NCBI RefSeq assembly: GCF_011516645.4
Contig: NZ_CP088285.1
Location: forward strand, 4,048,501 to 4,112,500
Length of the DNA stretch: 64,000 bases
Direction: 5' to 3'
DNA from: Bradyrhizobium septentrionale
Lineage (GTDB): Bacteria > Pseudomonadota > Alphaproteobacteria > Rhizobiales > Xanthobacteraceae
Made by a program: the position numbers and the translations under genes. Below the pieces are notes generated by a model that searched no databases, was not told the origin of the DNA, and saw nothing but the letters and a program-made list of their open reading frames with translations. Of the stretch, positions 1 to 8,494 are shown piece by piece. How positions within the stretch are numbered: position 1 is the stretch's first letter; every line of letters starts with the position of its first letter.

Positions 1-398
1 GGAAATGCCCCGGCGACCAGCGCGATCGCGCCCGTGATCAGGAAGGCCGCGCCGATACCTTGCAGGGCCCGTGCAGCGAGCAGCAGCGGACCGCTCGTCG
101 CCGCACCGCAGGCGATCGAACCCAGCAGAAACACGATGTTGCCGGCCAGCATCGCACACCGGCGACCGAAGCGATCCGCGAGTGCGCCCGATGCCAGCAG
201 CGCGCCGGTGAGGGCCAGGCTGTAGGCGTCGATGACCCAGGCGGCTCCGGCAGCGGCAAACCCGAGATCCCCTGCAATGCCCGGCAGCGCAACCACGACA
301 GCGGTCACATCGAACGGGATCAGGAATACGCCAAGGCCAAGAACTGACGTGATCAGGCTCGGTCGATGTGGGGCGACCTGAGACGAGCGATCGTGCAT
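1..398 (-). CDS. MFS drug/sugar transporter, N-terminal part (cut by window edge)
   Basis: Reading the minus strand from the ATG at 398 gives 132 open codons that run off the left edge, so only the N-terminal third is present. The protein starts with about 20 polar residues, then a first membrane helix (FLIPFDVTAVVVALPGIA) and a second one beginning AAWVIDAYSLALTGALL. Next comes the major facilitator loop signature SGALADRFGRR, and later RALQGIGAAF. This arrangement is typical of the 14-TM DHA2 branch of the major facilitator superfamily, inner-membrane proton-driven exporters. The substrate cannot be told from this fragment. The upstream region faces a small plus-strand gene. Confidence 0.85.
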   Translation of the reverse strand, partial: MHDRSSQVAPHRPSLITSVLGLGVFLIPFDVTAVVVALPGIAGDLGFAAAGAAWVIDAYSLALTGALLASGALADRFGRRCAMLAGNIVFLLGSIACGAATSGPLLLAARALQGIGAAFLITGAIALVAGAF

Positions 399-577
399 GC
401 CGCGCTTCCTCCACGAACCCTGCCGCGGTTGCGCCCGGGCAAGGTCTGCCTACGCCCGTGCTGCTGACAGCATGGTGTCAGCAGGGCCGGCAGCCCGAAC
501 CTGTTTGCGATCGGGGCGCACAAAGAGGAGCCGGGTCCTTGTTGGTCTCGCTGGCGGATGGATTAAGGTCGTCGTCG

Positions 578-751
578 ATGGATATTTGGACCAGATGCCT
601 TCTTGGCGTGACCGCCTTCGCCGTGCTCGGCTATTTCGCCCTGATCTACGGAGGCTGTGCGCTGGATCAACGATGTCATCTGCGCTCCTGTTACGCGCAC
701 AGGGTCTGCGGTGTGGTCTACGACACCGACGTTCCCACGGAGGCGCAGTGA
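578..751 (+). CDS. small hypothetical membrane protein
   Basis: A 57-residue frame starting MDIWTRCLLG. Residues 7-26 form one hydrophobic segment that ends in YGGCALD, followed by a Cys-rich tail with four more cysteines (QRCHLRSCYAH, RVCGVVYD). I do not recognise a named family. The layout (one N-terminal helix, short Cys-containing exposed tail) fits a small envelope protein. The ribosome-binding site is weak, and the same frame is open further upstream, so the start is uncertain. Confidence 0.45.
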   Translation: MDIWTRCLLGVTAFAVLGYFALIYGGCALDQRCHLRSCYAHRVCGVVYDTDVPTEAQ

Positions 752-824
752 AGCCGGACCGGCGTAGGCCGCCTGCCACTCGCTGCCGTCTGAAAGCCGG
801 GGCCCATGGGTGGGATCGGCACCC

Positions 825-1024
825 GGCTTTCCTTGCGCCCTCTGCGAGAGAGGGCGAAACGAAATGAAAAGCTCGGACAAATCATGTCGCGAGAACGCGA
901 AGCTGCGTCCCAACCCAAATTGTCATCGCCCGGCTCGACCGGGCGATCCAGTACGTCGCGGCCTCTCGGCTCAACAACGGGCGTCTCTGGAATACTGCAT
1001 CACCCGCATGCGCGGGTGATGACA
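825..1024. repeat. dispersed palindromic intergenic repeat, copy 1 (about 200 bp)
   Basis: This stretch is present again in inverted orientation at 44320-44521, with most bases identical by eye. It contains two strong hairpins, one around TCGCCCGGCTCGACCGGGCGA and one around TCACCCGCATGCGCGGGTGA, separated by a conserved spacer that includes GGCGTCTCTGGAATACTG. A shorter relative with the same skeleton lies at 25736-25852. No gene is seen here. Confidence 0.8.
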
Positions 1025-1075
1025 CCGCGTGTTTGACATCTTGAATCGAGATTATCCTCCATCGCGCAACACACT

Positions 1076-1194
1076 CGGTGTCGTCCTGGCGAAAGCCAGG
1101 ACCCATTACCCCAAATCTCAATTGTTGCTCGACGCTGAGGCCCCGATCCGGTTCATCACTGAAGGCTGGTTATGGTCCTGGCTTTCGCCAGGAC
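1076..1194. repeat. paired-hairpin intergenic repeat
   Basis: Two almost identical 20-bp palindromes flank the element: GTCCTGGC-gaaa-GCCAGGAC at 1083-1102 and GTCCTGGC-tttc-GCCAGGAC at 1175-1194. Each can fold alone, and the two can also pair with each other across about 70 bp. This is the architecture of a short mobile or MITE-like palindromic unit between genes. Confidence 0.65.
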
Positions 1195-1260
1195 TATGAA
1201 CGGAGAGGCTCGCGGCAGGACGACGAGCGAATACAGACCGCGCCGCGACGACCCTTCGCC

Positions 1261-1563
1261 CTAACTCACATACACCAGCCGATAGACATACGACTTCGCC
1301 CCCTTGCGGCTCACCCAGTCGCCTTCGGGCGGGTGGTCGCCCTGGTCGGCCGGCAGCACGTTCCACGGCCTGCCGGTGCAGGACCCGCTCTCCGGGTCCC
1401 AGGCGACCCAGCCCCAATCCGGCCGGTGCTCGATCCAAAGATCCTGATCCTGACGCTGGTAGCCGACGGTTCCATCGGGGCGGGCCCTGCGGACGAAGAC
1501 ATAGACGAGGGCGTCACTCTGCCGGCGCAGCTCAAATCTCTCCCGGTTTTGCGGATCCGCCAT
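1261..1563 (-). CDS. conserved hypothetical protein
   Basis: A soluble 100-residue protein starting MADPQNRERF and rich in Trp, Arg and Asp (for example DWGWVAWD, WVSRKGAKSYVYRLVY). There is no signal peptide, membrane helix or known motif. It is transcribed divergently from the zinc-uptake operon, and its start codon lies 28 bp from the Zur-type operator. The operator may therefore regulate it too, but this is inference. The function is not recognised. Confidence 0.6.
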   Translation of the reverse strand: MADPQNRERFELRRQSDALVYVFVRRARPDGTVGYQRQDQDLWIEHRPDWGWVAWDPESGSCTGRPWNVLPADQGDHPPEGDWVSRKGAKSYVYRLVYVS

Positions 1564-1590
1564 GAGTTCCTCGTTTGTAGACTCGCGTTA

Positions 1591-1605
1591 TGTTATAATA
1601 TAACA
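1591..1605. promoter_or_regulatory. Zur operator (zinc-responsive repressor site)
   Basis: TGTTATA-A-TATAACA is a perfect 7-1-7 inverted repeat matching the palindromic A/T-rich Zur boxes known from Alphaproteobacteria. It sits 9 bp before the first gene of the znu operon and contains a TATAAT (1595-1600) that could be the -10 element. A bound repressor would then block the promoter directly. It also lies between two divergent genes. Confidence 0.85.
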
Positions 1606-1613
1606 GTCTGTCC

Positions 1614-1811
1614 ATGGCGCATACACATACCCACGATCACGACCACCAGCACGGCCACCCCCATCCGCACGCCCACAGCCACGGCCCGGCGGGGCACCCG
1701 GCCCAGACGGCGCACTGGTCGATCCTGCGCATGACCGTGCCGGCGCGGCTTGCCGCGGCGGTTGCGGTCTCTGTGTGCCTGTGGGGCGTGGTCTGGCTGG
1801 CGATGAGGTGA
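1614..1811 (+). CDS. small His-rich single-pass membrane protein of the zinc operon
   Basis: A 65-residue protein with about 14 histidines in its first 30 residues (MAHTHTHDHDHQHGHPHPHA), followed by one hydrophobic helix (residues 41-63). It is the first gene after the Zur operator and ends 2 bp before znuC, so co-transcription and probably translational coupling are expected. A zinc-binding or zinc-buffering role at the inner membrane is likely from composition and context, but it is not a characterised family that I can name. There is no visible Shine-Dalgarno, and the possible -10 box is only 14 bp upstream of the ATG, so the mRNA may be nearly leaderless. Confidence 0.75.
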   Translation: MAHTHTHDHDHQHGHPHPHAHSHGPAGHPAQTAHWSILRMTVPARLAAAVAVSVCLWGVVWLAMR

Positions 1812-1813
1812 GT

Positions 1814-2569
1814 ATGGGTGCGCTTGTCACATTCCGCGACGTTACCCTTGGCTATGACCGCCACCCGGCGGTGCATCATCTCAACGGCGCCGTCGAGGCG
1901 GGCGCGCTGCTTGCCGTGATCGGCCCGAACGGCGCCGGCAAGTCAACGCTGCTGCGCGGCATCGCCGGCGTGCTCAAGCCGCTGTCGGGCGTGATCGATC
2001 TCGACGGGCTCGACCATCGCGACATCGCCTATCTGCCGCAGTCCGCCGACATCGACCGCACGTTCCCGATCTCGGTGTTTGATTTCGTCGGCACCGGGCT
2101 GTGGCGCACCACCGGTTTCTTCGGCGGCATCGGCAAGGGTGCGCGCGAGAAGATTTTGGCGGCGCTCGCCGCTGTCGGCCTCAATGGTTTCGAGAACCGC
2201 CCGATCGGTACGCTGTCCGGCGGCCAGACCCAGCGCATGCTGTTCGCGCGCGTGCTACTGCAGGACGCCCGCCTGATCGTGCTCGACGAGCCGTTCAACG
2301 CCATCGACGCCAAGACGTCAGCCGATTTGCTGGCGCTGGTGAAGCGCTGGAACGGCGAGGGGCGCACGGTGCTGGCGGCGCTGCACGACCTCGACATGGT
2401 GCGCAACAATTTCCCGGAGACGCTACTCCTGGCGCGCGGTCCGGTGGAATGGGGCCCGACCGCAGAGGCGCTGACGGCGGACAATCTGATGGTCGCGATG
2501 CGGATGTGCGAGGCGTTCGACGACTCTGCCGGCGCTTGCGCCGCCGATCCGCGCTCGCGGGCTGCCTGA
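1814..2569 (+). CDS. znuC: zinc ABC transporter ATP-binding protein ZnuC
   Basis: ATPase of the ZnuABC high-affinity zinc importer, on the cytoplasmic face of the inner membrane. Of its 251 residues, the Walker A is GPNGAGKST (37-45), the Q-loop Gln is near 76, the ABC signature LSGGQ is at 134-138, Walker B is LIVLDEP (154-160) and the switch His is at 191. The ATG at 1814 was chosen because GAGG lies 5 bp upstream and because it follows the stop of the His-rich gene by 2 bp. It is the second gene after the Zur box and is followed by znuB after 5 bp. Mn-type paralogues exist, but the operator favours zinc. Confidence 0.93.
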   Translation: MGALVTFRDVTLGYDRHPAVHHLNGAVEAGALLAVIGPNGAGKSTLLRGIAGVLKPLSGVIDLDGLDHRDIAYLPQSADIDRTFPISVFDFVGTGLWRTTGFFGGIGKGAREKILAALAAVGLNGFENRPIGTLSGGQTQRMLFARVLLQDARLIVLDEPFNAIDAKTSADLLALVKRWNGEGRTVLAALHDLDMVRNNFPETLLLARGPVEWGPTAEALTADNLMVAMRMCEAFDDSAGACAADPRSRAA

Positions 2570-2574
2570 CGCCA

Positions 2575-3444
2575 ATGCTCACTGACGCGCTGATCACGCC
2601 CTTCACCGAATTCGAGTTCATGCGCCGAGCGCTGGCGGCGGTGATCGCGCTGTCGCTCGGCGGCGCGCCGATCGGCGTGTTCCTGATGCTGCGGCGTATG
2701 AGCCTGGTCGGCGACGCCATGGCGCATGCGATCCTGCCGGGGGCTGCGATCGGTTTCCTGCTGTCCGGGCTCAATCTGTTCGCGATGACGACCGGCGGCC
2801 TGATCGCGGGCTTCACCGTGGCGCTGCTCGCGGGTCTGGTCGCCCGCACCACCGAGCTGAAGGAGGACGCCTCGCTCGCGACCTTCTATCTGGTGTCGCT
2901 CGCGCTCGGCGTCACGATTGTTTCCATCAAGGGCACCAATATCGACCTCTTGCACGTGCTGTTCGGCAACATCCTGGCGATGGACGACCAGACGCTGCTG
3001 GTGATCGCCTTCAACGCCACCCTCACGCTGCTGGTGCTCGCGGTGATCTATCGCCCGCTGGTGATCGAATGCGTCGATCCGGTGTTTCTGCGCACCGTGA
3101 GCCGGGCCGGCGCGCCGGCGCATCTCGCCTTCCTCGCGCTGGTTGTGGTCAACCTGGTCAACGGCTTCCATGCGCTCGGCACGCTGCTCGGCGTCGGGCT
3201 GATGATCCTGCCCGCAGGCATTGCGCGGTTCTGGTCGCGCGACATCACCACCATGATCTGCATCGCGGTCGCGAGCGCGATTGTGTCGGGCTATGCCGGG
3301 CTGGTGCTGTCGTACCAGACCCGGATTCCGTCCGGTCCGGCGATCATCCTAGTCGCGGCAGGGCTCTATCTGGTGTCGCTGCTGTTCGGCAATGTCAGTG
3401 GTTTGGTGCGGCAGCTGTTCCCCGGCCGCCATCTCGAGGCGTGA
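2575..3444 (+). CDS. znuB: zinc ABC transporter permease ZnuB
   Basis: A 289-residue inner-membrane permease of the ABC-3 family with about eight hydrophobic helices. Conserved family segments include LRRMSLVGDAMAHA near residues 39-52, the coupling region that contacts the ATPase, and the GVGLMILPAG stretch in the C-terminal half. It follows znuC by 5 bp and precedes znuA by 5 bp, so the three subunits form one operon under the Zur operator. Confidence 0.93.
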   Translation: MLTDALITPFTEFEFMRRALAAVIALSLGGAPIGVFLMLRRMSLVGDAMAHAILPGAAIGFLLSGLNLFAMTTGGLIAGFTVALLAGLVARTTELKEDASLATFYLVSLALGVTIVSIKGTNIDLLHVLFGNILAMDDQTLLVIAFNATLTLLVLAVIYRPLVIECVDPVFLRTVSRAGAPAHLAFLALVVVNLVNGFHALGTLLGVGLMILPAGIARFWSRDITTMICIAVASAIVSGYAGLVLSYQTRIPSGPAIILVAAGLYLVSLLFGNVSGLVRQLFPGRHLEA

Positions 3445-3449
3445 GTGCG

Positions 3450-4322
3450 ATGCGGCGTTTGCTTGGGTTGATCTGTCTGGCGCTGGTGGTGGCGAGCGGT
3501 CCGGCGCATGCCGCGGAGCGTATCAATGTCGTCGCGAGCTTCTCGATCCTTGCCGACATGGTGCGCAACATCGGTGGTAACAGGGTCGATGTCACGGCGC
3601 TGGTCGGGCCCGACGGTGACGCCCATGTCTATGCGCCGACGCCGGCGGACGCCAAGACAGTCGCTTCTGCGCGGCTGCTTGTCGTCAATGGGTTCGGCTT
3701 CGAGGGCTGGATGCCACGGCTATTGCAGGCCTCCGGCAGCAAGGCCGCGATTGCGGTCGCGACGACGGGGATCACGCCGCGCCAGCGTGGCGGCCATGAG
3801 GATCCGCATGCCTGGCAATCGGTCGTCAATGCAAAGGTCTATGTCGAGAACATCCGCGACGCGCTGGTGGCCGCGTCCCCCAACGATGCCGCGACGTTCA
3901 AGGCCAATGCCGAGGCCTATCTGGCGAAGCTCGACGCGCTCGACCGCGAGGTGCGGGAGGCGGTGGCGAAAATACCGCAAGGCCGGCGCAAGGTGATCTC
4001 GACCCACGGCGCCTTCGGCTATTTCGCCGATACCTATGGCATCGCCTTCATCGCCCCGCTTGGGGTCTCCACCGATTCCGAGCCGAGCGCACGCGATATC
4101 GCCGCCATCATTTCCCAGATCAGAGCTGAAAAAATTCCAGCAGTTTTTCTCGAAAACATCAGCGATCCGCGCCTGATCGAGCGGATCGCGGCCGAGACCG
4201 GGACCAGGGTCGGCGGCACCCTGTATTCGGACAGTTTGACCGGCGAAAAGGGCCAAGTCCCCACTTACATTGATATGGTCAGGCACAATATAAAGGCCCT
4301 GACCAGCGCGCTCGCCGACTAG
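3450..4322 (+). CDS. znuA: zinc ABC transporter periplasmic binding protein ZnuA
   Basis: A 290-residue cluster A-I metal-binding protein with a signal peptide (residues 1-21, ending PAHA). Likely metal ligands are His59 (DGDAHVY), His120 in HEDPHAW, His186 (STHGAFGYF) and Asp261 (YSDSL). The long His-rich loop of many ZnuA proteins is reduced to GGHEDPH. The zinc-storing role may have moved to the small His-rich protein and the His-rich GTPase in the same locus. A GTG 9 bp upstream is an alternative start. Confidence 0.92.
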   Translation: MRRLLGLICLALVVASGPAHAAERINVVASFSILADMVRNIGGNRVDVTALVGPDGDAHVYAPTPADAKTVASARLLVVNGFGFEGWMPRLLQASGSKAAIAVATTGITPRQRGGHEDPHAWQSVVNAKVYVENIRDALVAASPNDAATFKANAEAYLAKLDALDREVREAVAKIPQGRRKVISTHGAFGYFADTYGIAFIAPLGVSTDSEPSARDIAAIISQIRAEKIPAVFLENISDPRLIERIAAETGTRVGGTLYSDSLTGEKGQVPTYIDMVRHNIKALTSALAD

Positions 4323-4377
4323 GGGCAGGGGCCTCCCTGCCGGGGATTGAGCGCGGACCCAAGTTCCCGGAGTTGTT

Positions 4378-5427
4378 ATGGCTGAAGCTTCGCAAAAAAT
4401 TCCTGTGACCGTGCTGACGGGCTATCTCGGCGCCGGCAAGACCACCTTGCTCAACCGCATCCTGTCGGAAAACCACGGCAAGAAATACGCCGTCATCGTC
4501 AACGAATTCGGCGAGATCGGCATCGACAACGACCTCATCATCGGTGCCGATGAGGAAGTGTTCGAGATGAACAATGGCTGCGTTTGCTGCACGGTGCGCG
4601 GCGACCTCGTCCGCATCATGGACGGCTTGATGAAGCGCAAGGGCAAGTTCGATGCCATCATCGTCGAGACCACCGGCCTTGCCGACCCGGCGCCGGTCGC
4701 CCAGACCTTTTTCGTCGACGAGGACGTGCAGAAGAACGCCCGGCTCGACGCGGTCGTGACCGTCGCCGACGCCAAATGGCTGAGCGACCGCCTCAAGGAC
4801 GCGCCGGAAGCCAAGAACCAGATCGCGTTCGCCGACGTCATCGTGCTGAACAAGACCGACCTCGTCTCCAAGCCCGAGCTCGCCGAGGTCGAGGCCCGCA
4901 TCCGCGGCATCAATCCGTACGCCAAGCTGCATCGCACCGAGCGCTGCCAGGTTGGAATCGCCGACGTGCTGGAGCGCGGCGCGTTCGACCTCGACCGCAT
5001 CCTGGAGATCGAGCCCGATTTCCTCGAGGCCGGCGACGATCATGACCACGATCATCACCATCACGACCATGATCACCACCATCATCATGATCACGGCCAT
5101 GGCCATGGCCTGAAGCACTATCACGACGAGGACATGCAATCGCTGTCGCTGCGCTCGGAGAAGCCGCTCGACGCGACCAAGTTCATGCCCTGGCTGCAGC
5201 AGCTCGTCGCCACCGAGGGCCAGAAGATCCTGCGCTCGAAAGGCATCCTCGCCTTCACCGGCGATGACGACCGCTACGTGTTCCAGGGCGTCCACATGAT
5301 GCTGGAGGGTGATCACCAGCGGAAATGGAAGGACGGCGAGAAGCGCGAGAGCCGCGTTGTGTTCATCGGTCGCGAATTGCCCGAGCAGGCGATCCGCGAC
5401 GGCTTCGAGCAGTGCATCACCACGTGA
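4378..5427 (+). CDS. COG0523/CobW-family zinc GTPase metallochaperone
   Basis: A 349-residue G3E GTPase. Walker A is GYLGAGKT (15-22), the metal motif NGCVCC carries Cys68, Cys70 and Cys71, NKTD is at 158-161, and a His/Asp-rich stretch (about 222-249) joins the GTPase domain to a C-terminal CobW_C domain. Family knowledge: COG0523 proteins next to Zur sites (ZigA/ZNG1-like) deliver zinc to client enzymes during zinc starvation. It lies 55 bp after znuA and overlaps the next gene, consistent with a single zinc-starvation unit. A cobalamin or nitrile-hydratase role is less likely here because no such genes are near. Confidence 0.88.
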   Translation: MAEASQKIPVTVLTGYLGAGKTTLLNRILSENHGKKYAVIVNEFGEIGIDNDLIIGADEEVFEMNNGCVCCTVRGDLVRIMDGLMKRKGKFDAIIVETTGLADPAPVAQTFFVDEDVQKNARLDAVVTVADAKWLSDRLKDAPEAKNQIAFADVIVLNKTDLVSKPELAEVEARIRGINPYAKLHRTERCQVGIADVLERGAFDLDRILEIEPDFLEAGDDHDHDHHHHDHDHHHHHDHGHGHGLKHYHDEDMQSLSLRSEKPLDATKFMPWLQQLVATEGQKILRSKGILAFTGDDDRYVFQGVHMMLEGDHQRKWKDGEKRESRVVFIGRELPEQAIRDGFEQCITT

Positions 5428-6446
5428 TGAAAGAGTTCGATCCGGGCGAGGCCCCTTCTTCCATCGTTTCGATCACCGACCGCGTCAAGCAGCTCCCGCT
5501 CGGCGCGGCGGTCAGCTCGGTGCATTTCCTCGGTGACCGCGCGTTCTTCGTTGGCGCCGAAGAGAGCGTCGCGATCGCGACCGCCGACGGCGAGATCACG
5601 CGGACAGAGAGGCATTTCGGCGCCATCCTGTGCGCGGCCTCCGACGGCAAGCGGATTGTCACCGGCGGTGACGACGGCAAGCTGATCGCGATCGATGCCA
5701 AGGGCGAGACCTCAACCATCGCAACCGACGCCAAGCGGCGCTGGATCGACAATGTCGCGCTGCATGGCGACGGCACCGTGGCGTGGTCGGCGGGCAAGAC
5801 CGCGTTCGTGCAGGGCGCCAAGGGTGAACCCAAGACCTTCGAGGTGCCGTCGACCGTCGGCGGGCTCGCCTTCGCGCCGAAGGGCCTGCGGCTTGCGATC
5901 GCGCATTACAACGGCGTGACGCTGTGGTTTCCCAACATGGCGGCCAGTCCGGAATTCCTGGAATGGGCGGGTTCGCATCTCGCTGTGATGTTCAGCCCGG
6001 ACAACAAATTCCTCGTCACCGCGATGCATGAGCCGGCGATGCATGGCTGGCGGCTCGCCGACAACAGGCACATGCGGATGAGCGGCTATCCGGGCCGCGT
6101 CCGCTCGATGTCATGGAGCGCCGGCGGCAAGGGGCTCGCGACCTCGGGCGCCGATACCGTGATCGTCTGGCCGTTCACCAGCAAGGACGGCCCGATGGGC
6201 AAGGAGCCGGCGATGCTGGCGCCGATGCCGGCGCGGGTCGCGGTGGTCGCCTGCCATCCGAAGAACGACGTCATGGCGGTCGGCTATGCCGACGGCACCG
6301 TGCTGATGGTTCGGCTCGAAGACGGTGCCGAGATCCTGGTGCGCCGGAACACCGGCGCGGCGGTGTCTGCGCTCGGATGGAATGCCAAGGGCACGCTGCT
6401 CGCCTTCGGCACGGAAGATGGTGACGCGGGCATCCTGGAAATGTAA
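5427..6446 (+). CDS. WD40-repeat beta-propeller protein
   Basis: A 339-residue soluble protein made of repeated units of about 40 residues ending in W/I-x-hydrophobic patterns (for example RIVTGGDDGKLIAID, GVTLWFP, GADTVIVWPF, AVGYADGTVLMVRLEDG), which predicts a seven-blade propeller. It has no signal peptide. Its ATG overlaps the stop of the GTPase gene by one base (TGATG), implying translational coupling. The partner and role are unknown. From context I infer a scaffold or client-recognition partner of the zinc GTPase. Confidence 0.85.
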   Translation: MKEFDPGEAPSSIVSITDRVKQLPLGAAVSSVHFLGDRAFFVGAEESVAIATADGEITRTERHFGAILCAASDGKRIVTGGDDGKLIAIDAKGETSTIATDAKRRWIDNVALHGDGTVAWSAGKTAFVQGAKGEPKTFEVPSTVGGLAFAPKGLRLAIAHYNGVTLWFPNMAASPEFLEWAGSHLAVMFSPDNKFLVTAMHEPAMHGWRLADNRHMRMSGYPGRVRSMSWSAGGKGLATSGADTVIVWPFTSKDGPMGKEPAMLAPMPARVAVVACHPKNDVMAVGYADGTVLMVRLEDGAEILVRRNTGAAVSALGWNAKGTLLAFGTEDGDAGILEM

Positions 6447-6489
6447 GAGATCGCGGCATCCGAAGCGTTTCGAGCGAACTGGCAGGGTC

Positions 6490-7206
6490 ATGCGATTTCT
6501 CACCACATTCCAGCTCGCCGACTTCATCGACACGCTGGTCAGCCTGGCGACCGCCTTCGTGCTCGGCACGCTGATCGGCGCCGAGCGGCAGTACCGGCAG
6601 CGTACTGCGGGGCTGCGCACCAACGTACTGGTCGCGGTCGGCGCGGCCGCCTTCGTCGACCTCGCGATGCATCTGGCGGGCGCCGACGGCGCGGTGCGGG
6701 TGATCGCCTATGTGGTGTCGGGAATCGGCTTCCTCGGCGCCGGCGTCATCATGAAGCAGGGCATGGACGTGCGCGGCCTCAACACCGCAGCGACGTTGTG
6801 GGCCTCGGCCGCGGTCGGCTCCTGTGCCGGCGCCGACCTGGTGGCGCAGGCGGCCGCGCTGACCGTGTTCGTGATCGCCGGCAACACGCTGCTGCGTCCG
6901 CTGGTCAACGCCATCAACCGCATCCCGCTGAATGAGAAGGCCTCGGAGGCGACCTACTACTTCAAGCTCGCGGTCACCCCCGAGGCGCTGCCCGACATGC
7001 GCGACCGTGTGGTCGAAAAGCTCGAGGCCGCGAACTATCCGGTCGCCGATGTCAATGTGGTCGAGGCCGGCGACGACTTCCTGGAAATCGTGGCAACACT
7101 GGTCTCTACCGCGGTCGACCCCAATGAGCTGAATGCCGTGGTCGTCGACCTGCAGCACCAGCCCGGCGTGCGGCACGCGACCTGGGAAATCAGCACCACG
7201 GATTGA
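6490..7206 (+). CDS. MgtC/SapB family membrane protein
   Basis: A 238-residue inner-membrane protein. The first about 145 residues hold four or five helices with MgtC-family motifs: LIGAERQYRQRTAGLRTN near 31-47, GIGFLGAGVI near 78-87, and GLNTAATLWASAAVG near 96-110. The C-terminal 90 residues form a soluble ACT-like domain. In other bacteria MgtC proteins are linked to growth at low magnesium and to modulation of the F-ATPase. No Mg-responsive leader is evident in the 43 bp before it. Confidence 0.85.
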   Translation: MRFLTTFQLADFIDTLVSLATAFVLGTLIGAERQYRQRTAGLRTNVLVAVGAAAFVDLAMHLAGADGAVRVIAYVVSGIGFLGAGVIMKQGMDVRGLNTAATLWASAAVGSCAGADLVAQAAALTVFVIAGNTLLRPLVNAINRIPLNEKASEATYYFKLAVTPEALPDMRDRVVEKLEAANYPVADVNVVEAGDDFLEIVATLVSTAVDPNELNAVVVDLQHQPGVRHATWEISTTD

Positions 7207-7285
7207 CGCTGGGTTCCGCAGCCGGGCGCTTCGGAACCATGCCATGGCAGGATCGTTGACCTCGCGGACAATGCGGGTGAACGAG

Positions 7286-7615
7286 ATGGCTGCTGATCGG
7301 ACTAGGCTGCGGAACGACATGCTGATCGCCTCCACGTTGGTGGTGGCGGGCGTTGCGATCGCGGTGTTGTCGCTGCACGCGATCAATGCGGCCCCGCCGC
7401 AGGAGATGGCGCAGGCGACCCAGCCGCTGCAGACGACGCCGTCGCCCGAGCCGCAGCAGACCGCGCCGGCCGAGTCAAAACCCGGCGGCGAGCGGCCGAC
7501 CACGCCGGCGCCGCAGCCGGCCCGTCCCGACGCCGACGCCCAGAAGGCCGGCGCCAGGCCGGCGCTGCCGCCGGCGCCCGCCGAGAAGACCGCGCCGCCG
7601 ATCGAGAAGAAATAG
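7286..7615 (+). CDS. hypothetical membrane-anchored Pro/Ala-rich protein
   Basis: A 109-residue protein: a short basic N-terminus (MAADRTRLRND), one hydrophobic helix (about 12-33), then a low-complexity tail rich in Pro, Ala, Gln and Glu that ends in EKK. The tail probably spans the periplasm. In-frame ATGs at 7244 and 7271 are alternative starts. I prefer 7286 because GAG lies just upstream and the helix is then N-terminal. No domain is recognised. Confidence 0.5.
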   Translation: MAADRTRLRNDMLIASTLVVAGVAIAVLSLHAINAAPPQEMAQATQPLQTTPSPEPQQTAPAESKPGGERPTTPAPQPARPDADAQKAGARPALPPAPAEKTAPPIEKK

Positions 7616-7738
7616 GCGCGCTCGGGCCGAGCGCATTGTGACGCGCATTTGACGAACGCTGCCGCTTATACGGTCTCGCTTCCGCCGCCCGCGCCCGCCA
7701 TAATCTGCCGTCTCGCCAACGACAGATCGGGGCATTTC

Positions 7739-8479
7739 ATGAAGATCGAGGACGTCCGCCGCACCGCCTATTCGATGCCGCTTACCAACCCGTCGTTCCC
7801 GCCGGGGCCGTACCGGTTCTTCGACCGCGAATATTTCATCATCACCTACAAGACCGACCCGGAAGCGCTCGCCGCCGTGGTGCCGGAGCCGCTCGAGGTC
7901 GCCGAGCCGGTGGTGAAGTACGAATTCATCCGCATGCCCGACTCGACCGGCTTCGGCGACTACACCGAGACCGGGCAGGTGATCCCGGTCCGCTTCAAGG
8001 GCGAACTCGGGGCCTATACCCACGCGATGTATCTCGACGACGAGGCCCCGATCGCCGGCGGCCGCGAGCTGTGGGGATTTCCGAAGAAGCTGGCGCGGCC
8101 CAAGATCGAGATCGAAAGCGATGTCCTGGTCGGCTCGCTGCATTACGGCTCGGTGCTCTGTGCCTCCGCCACCATGGGCTACAAGCACCGCAAGGTCGAC
8201 CACGACACCGTGCTGAATGCGATGAAGGCGCCGAACTTCATCCTGAAGATCATCCCGCATGTCGACGGCACCCCGCGGATCTGCGAGCTGGTGCGCTTTC
8301 ATCTCGACGATGTCGTGCTGAAGGAGGCCTGGACCGGCCCCGCCGCGCTCGGCCTGTTTCCGCACGCGCTGTGCGACGTCGCCCGCCTGCCGGTGCGCGA
8401 GGTGATCTCGGCGCTGCACTACAAGGCGGACCTGACGCTCGGCCTCGGCTCGGTGGCGTTCGACTACATGGCGAAGTGA
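7739..8479 (+). CDS. adc: acetoacetate decarboxylase family protein
   Basis: A 246-residue enzyme of the ADC superfamily. The hallmark [10 protein letters not shown] places the Schiff-base lysine at residue 116 and the pKa-perturbing lysine at 117, exactly as in clostridial acetoacetate decarboxylase (K115/K116). The catalysed step would be acetoacetate to acetone plus CO2. Related proteins (ADC-like) act on other keto acids, and no ketone pathway genes are adjacent, so the substrate is uncertain. It is monocistronic and is followed by a clear terminator. Confidence 0.85.
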   Translation: MKIEDVRRTAYSMPLTNPSFPPGPYRFFDREYFIITYKTDPEALAAVVPEPLEVAEPVVKYEFIRMPDSTGFGDYTETGQVIPVRFKGELGAYTHAMYLDDEAPIAGGRELWGFPKKLARPKIEIESDVLVGSLHYGSVLCASATMGYKHRKVDHDTVLNAMKAPNFILKIIPHVDGTPRICELVRFHLDDVVLKEAWTGPAALGLFPHALCDVARLPVREVISALHYKADLTLGLGSVAFDYMAK

Positions 8480-8494
8480 GCGGTGGCCGACAGC

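Noticed and set aside
2029..3171. 380-codon minus-strand frame across znuC/znuB
   Set aside because: Composition is low-complexity Arg/Gln/Glu/His and it lies fully inside two well-supported transporter genes.
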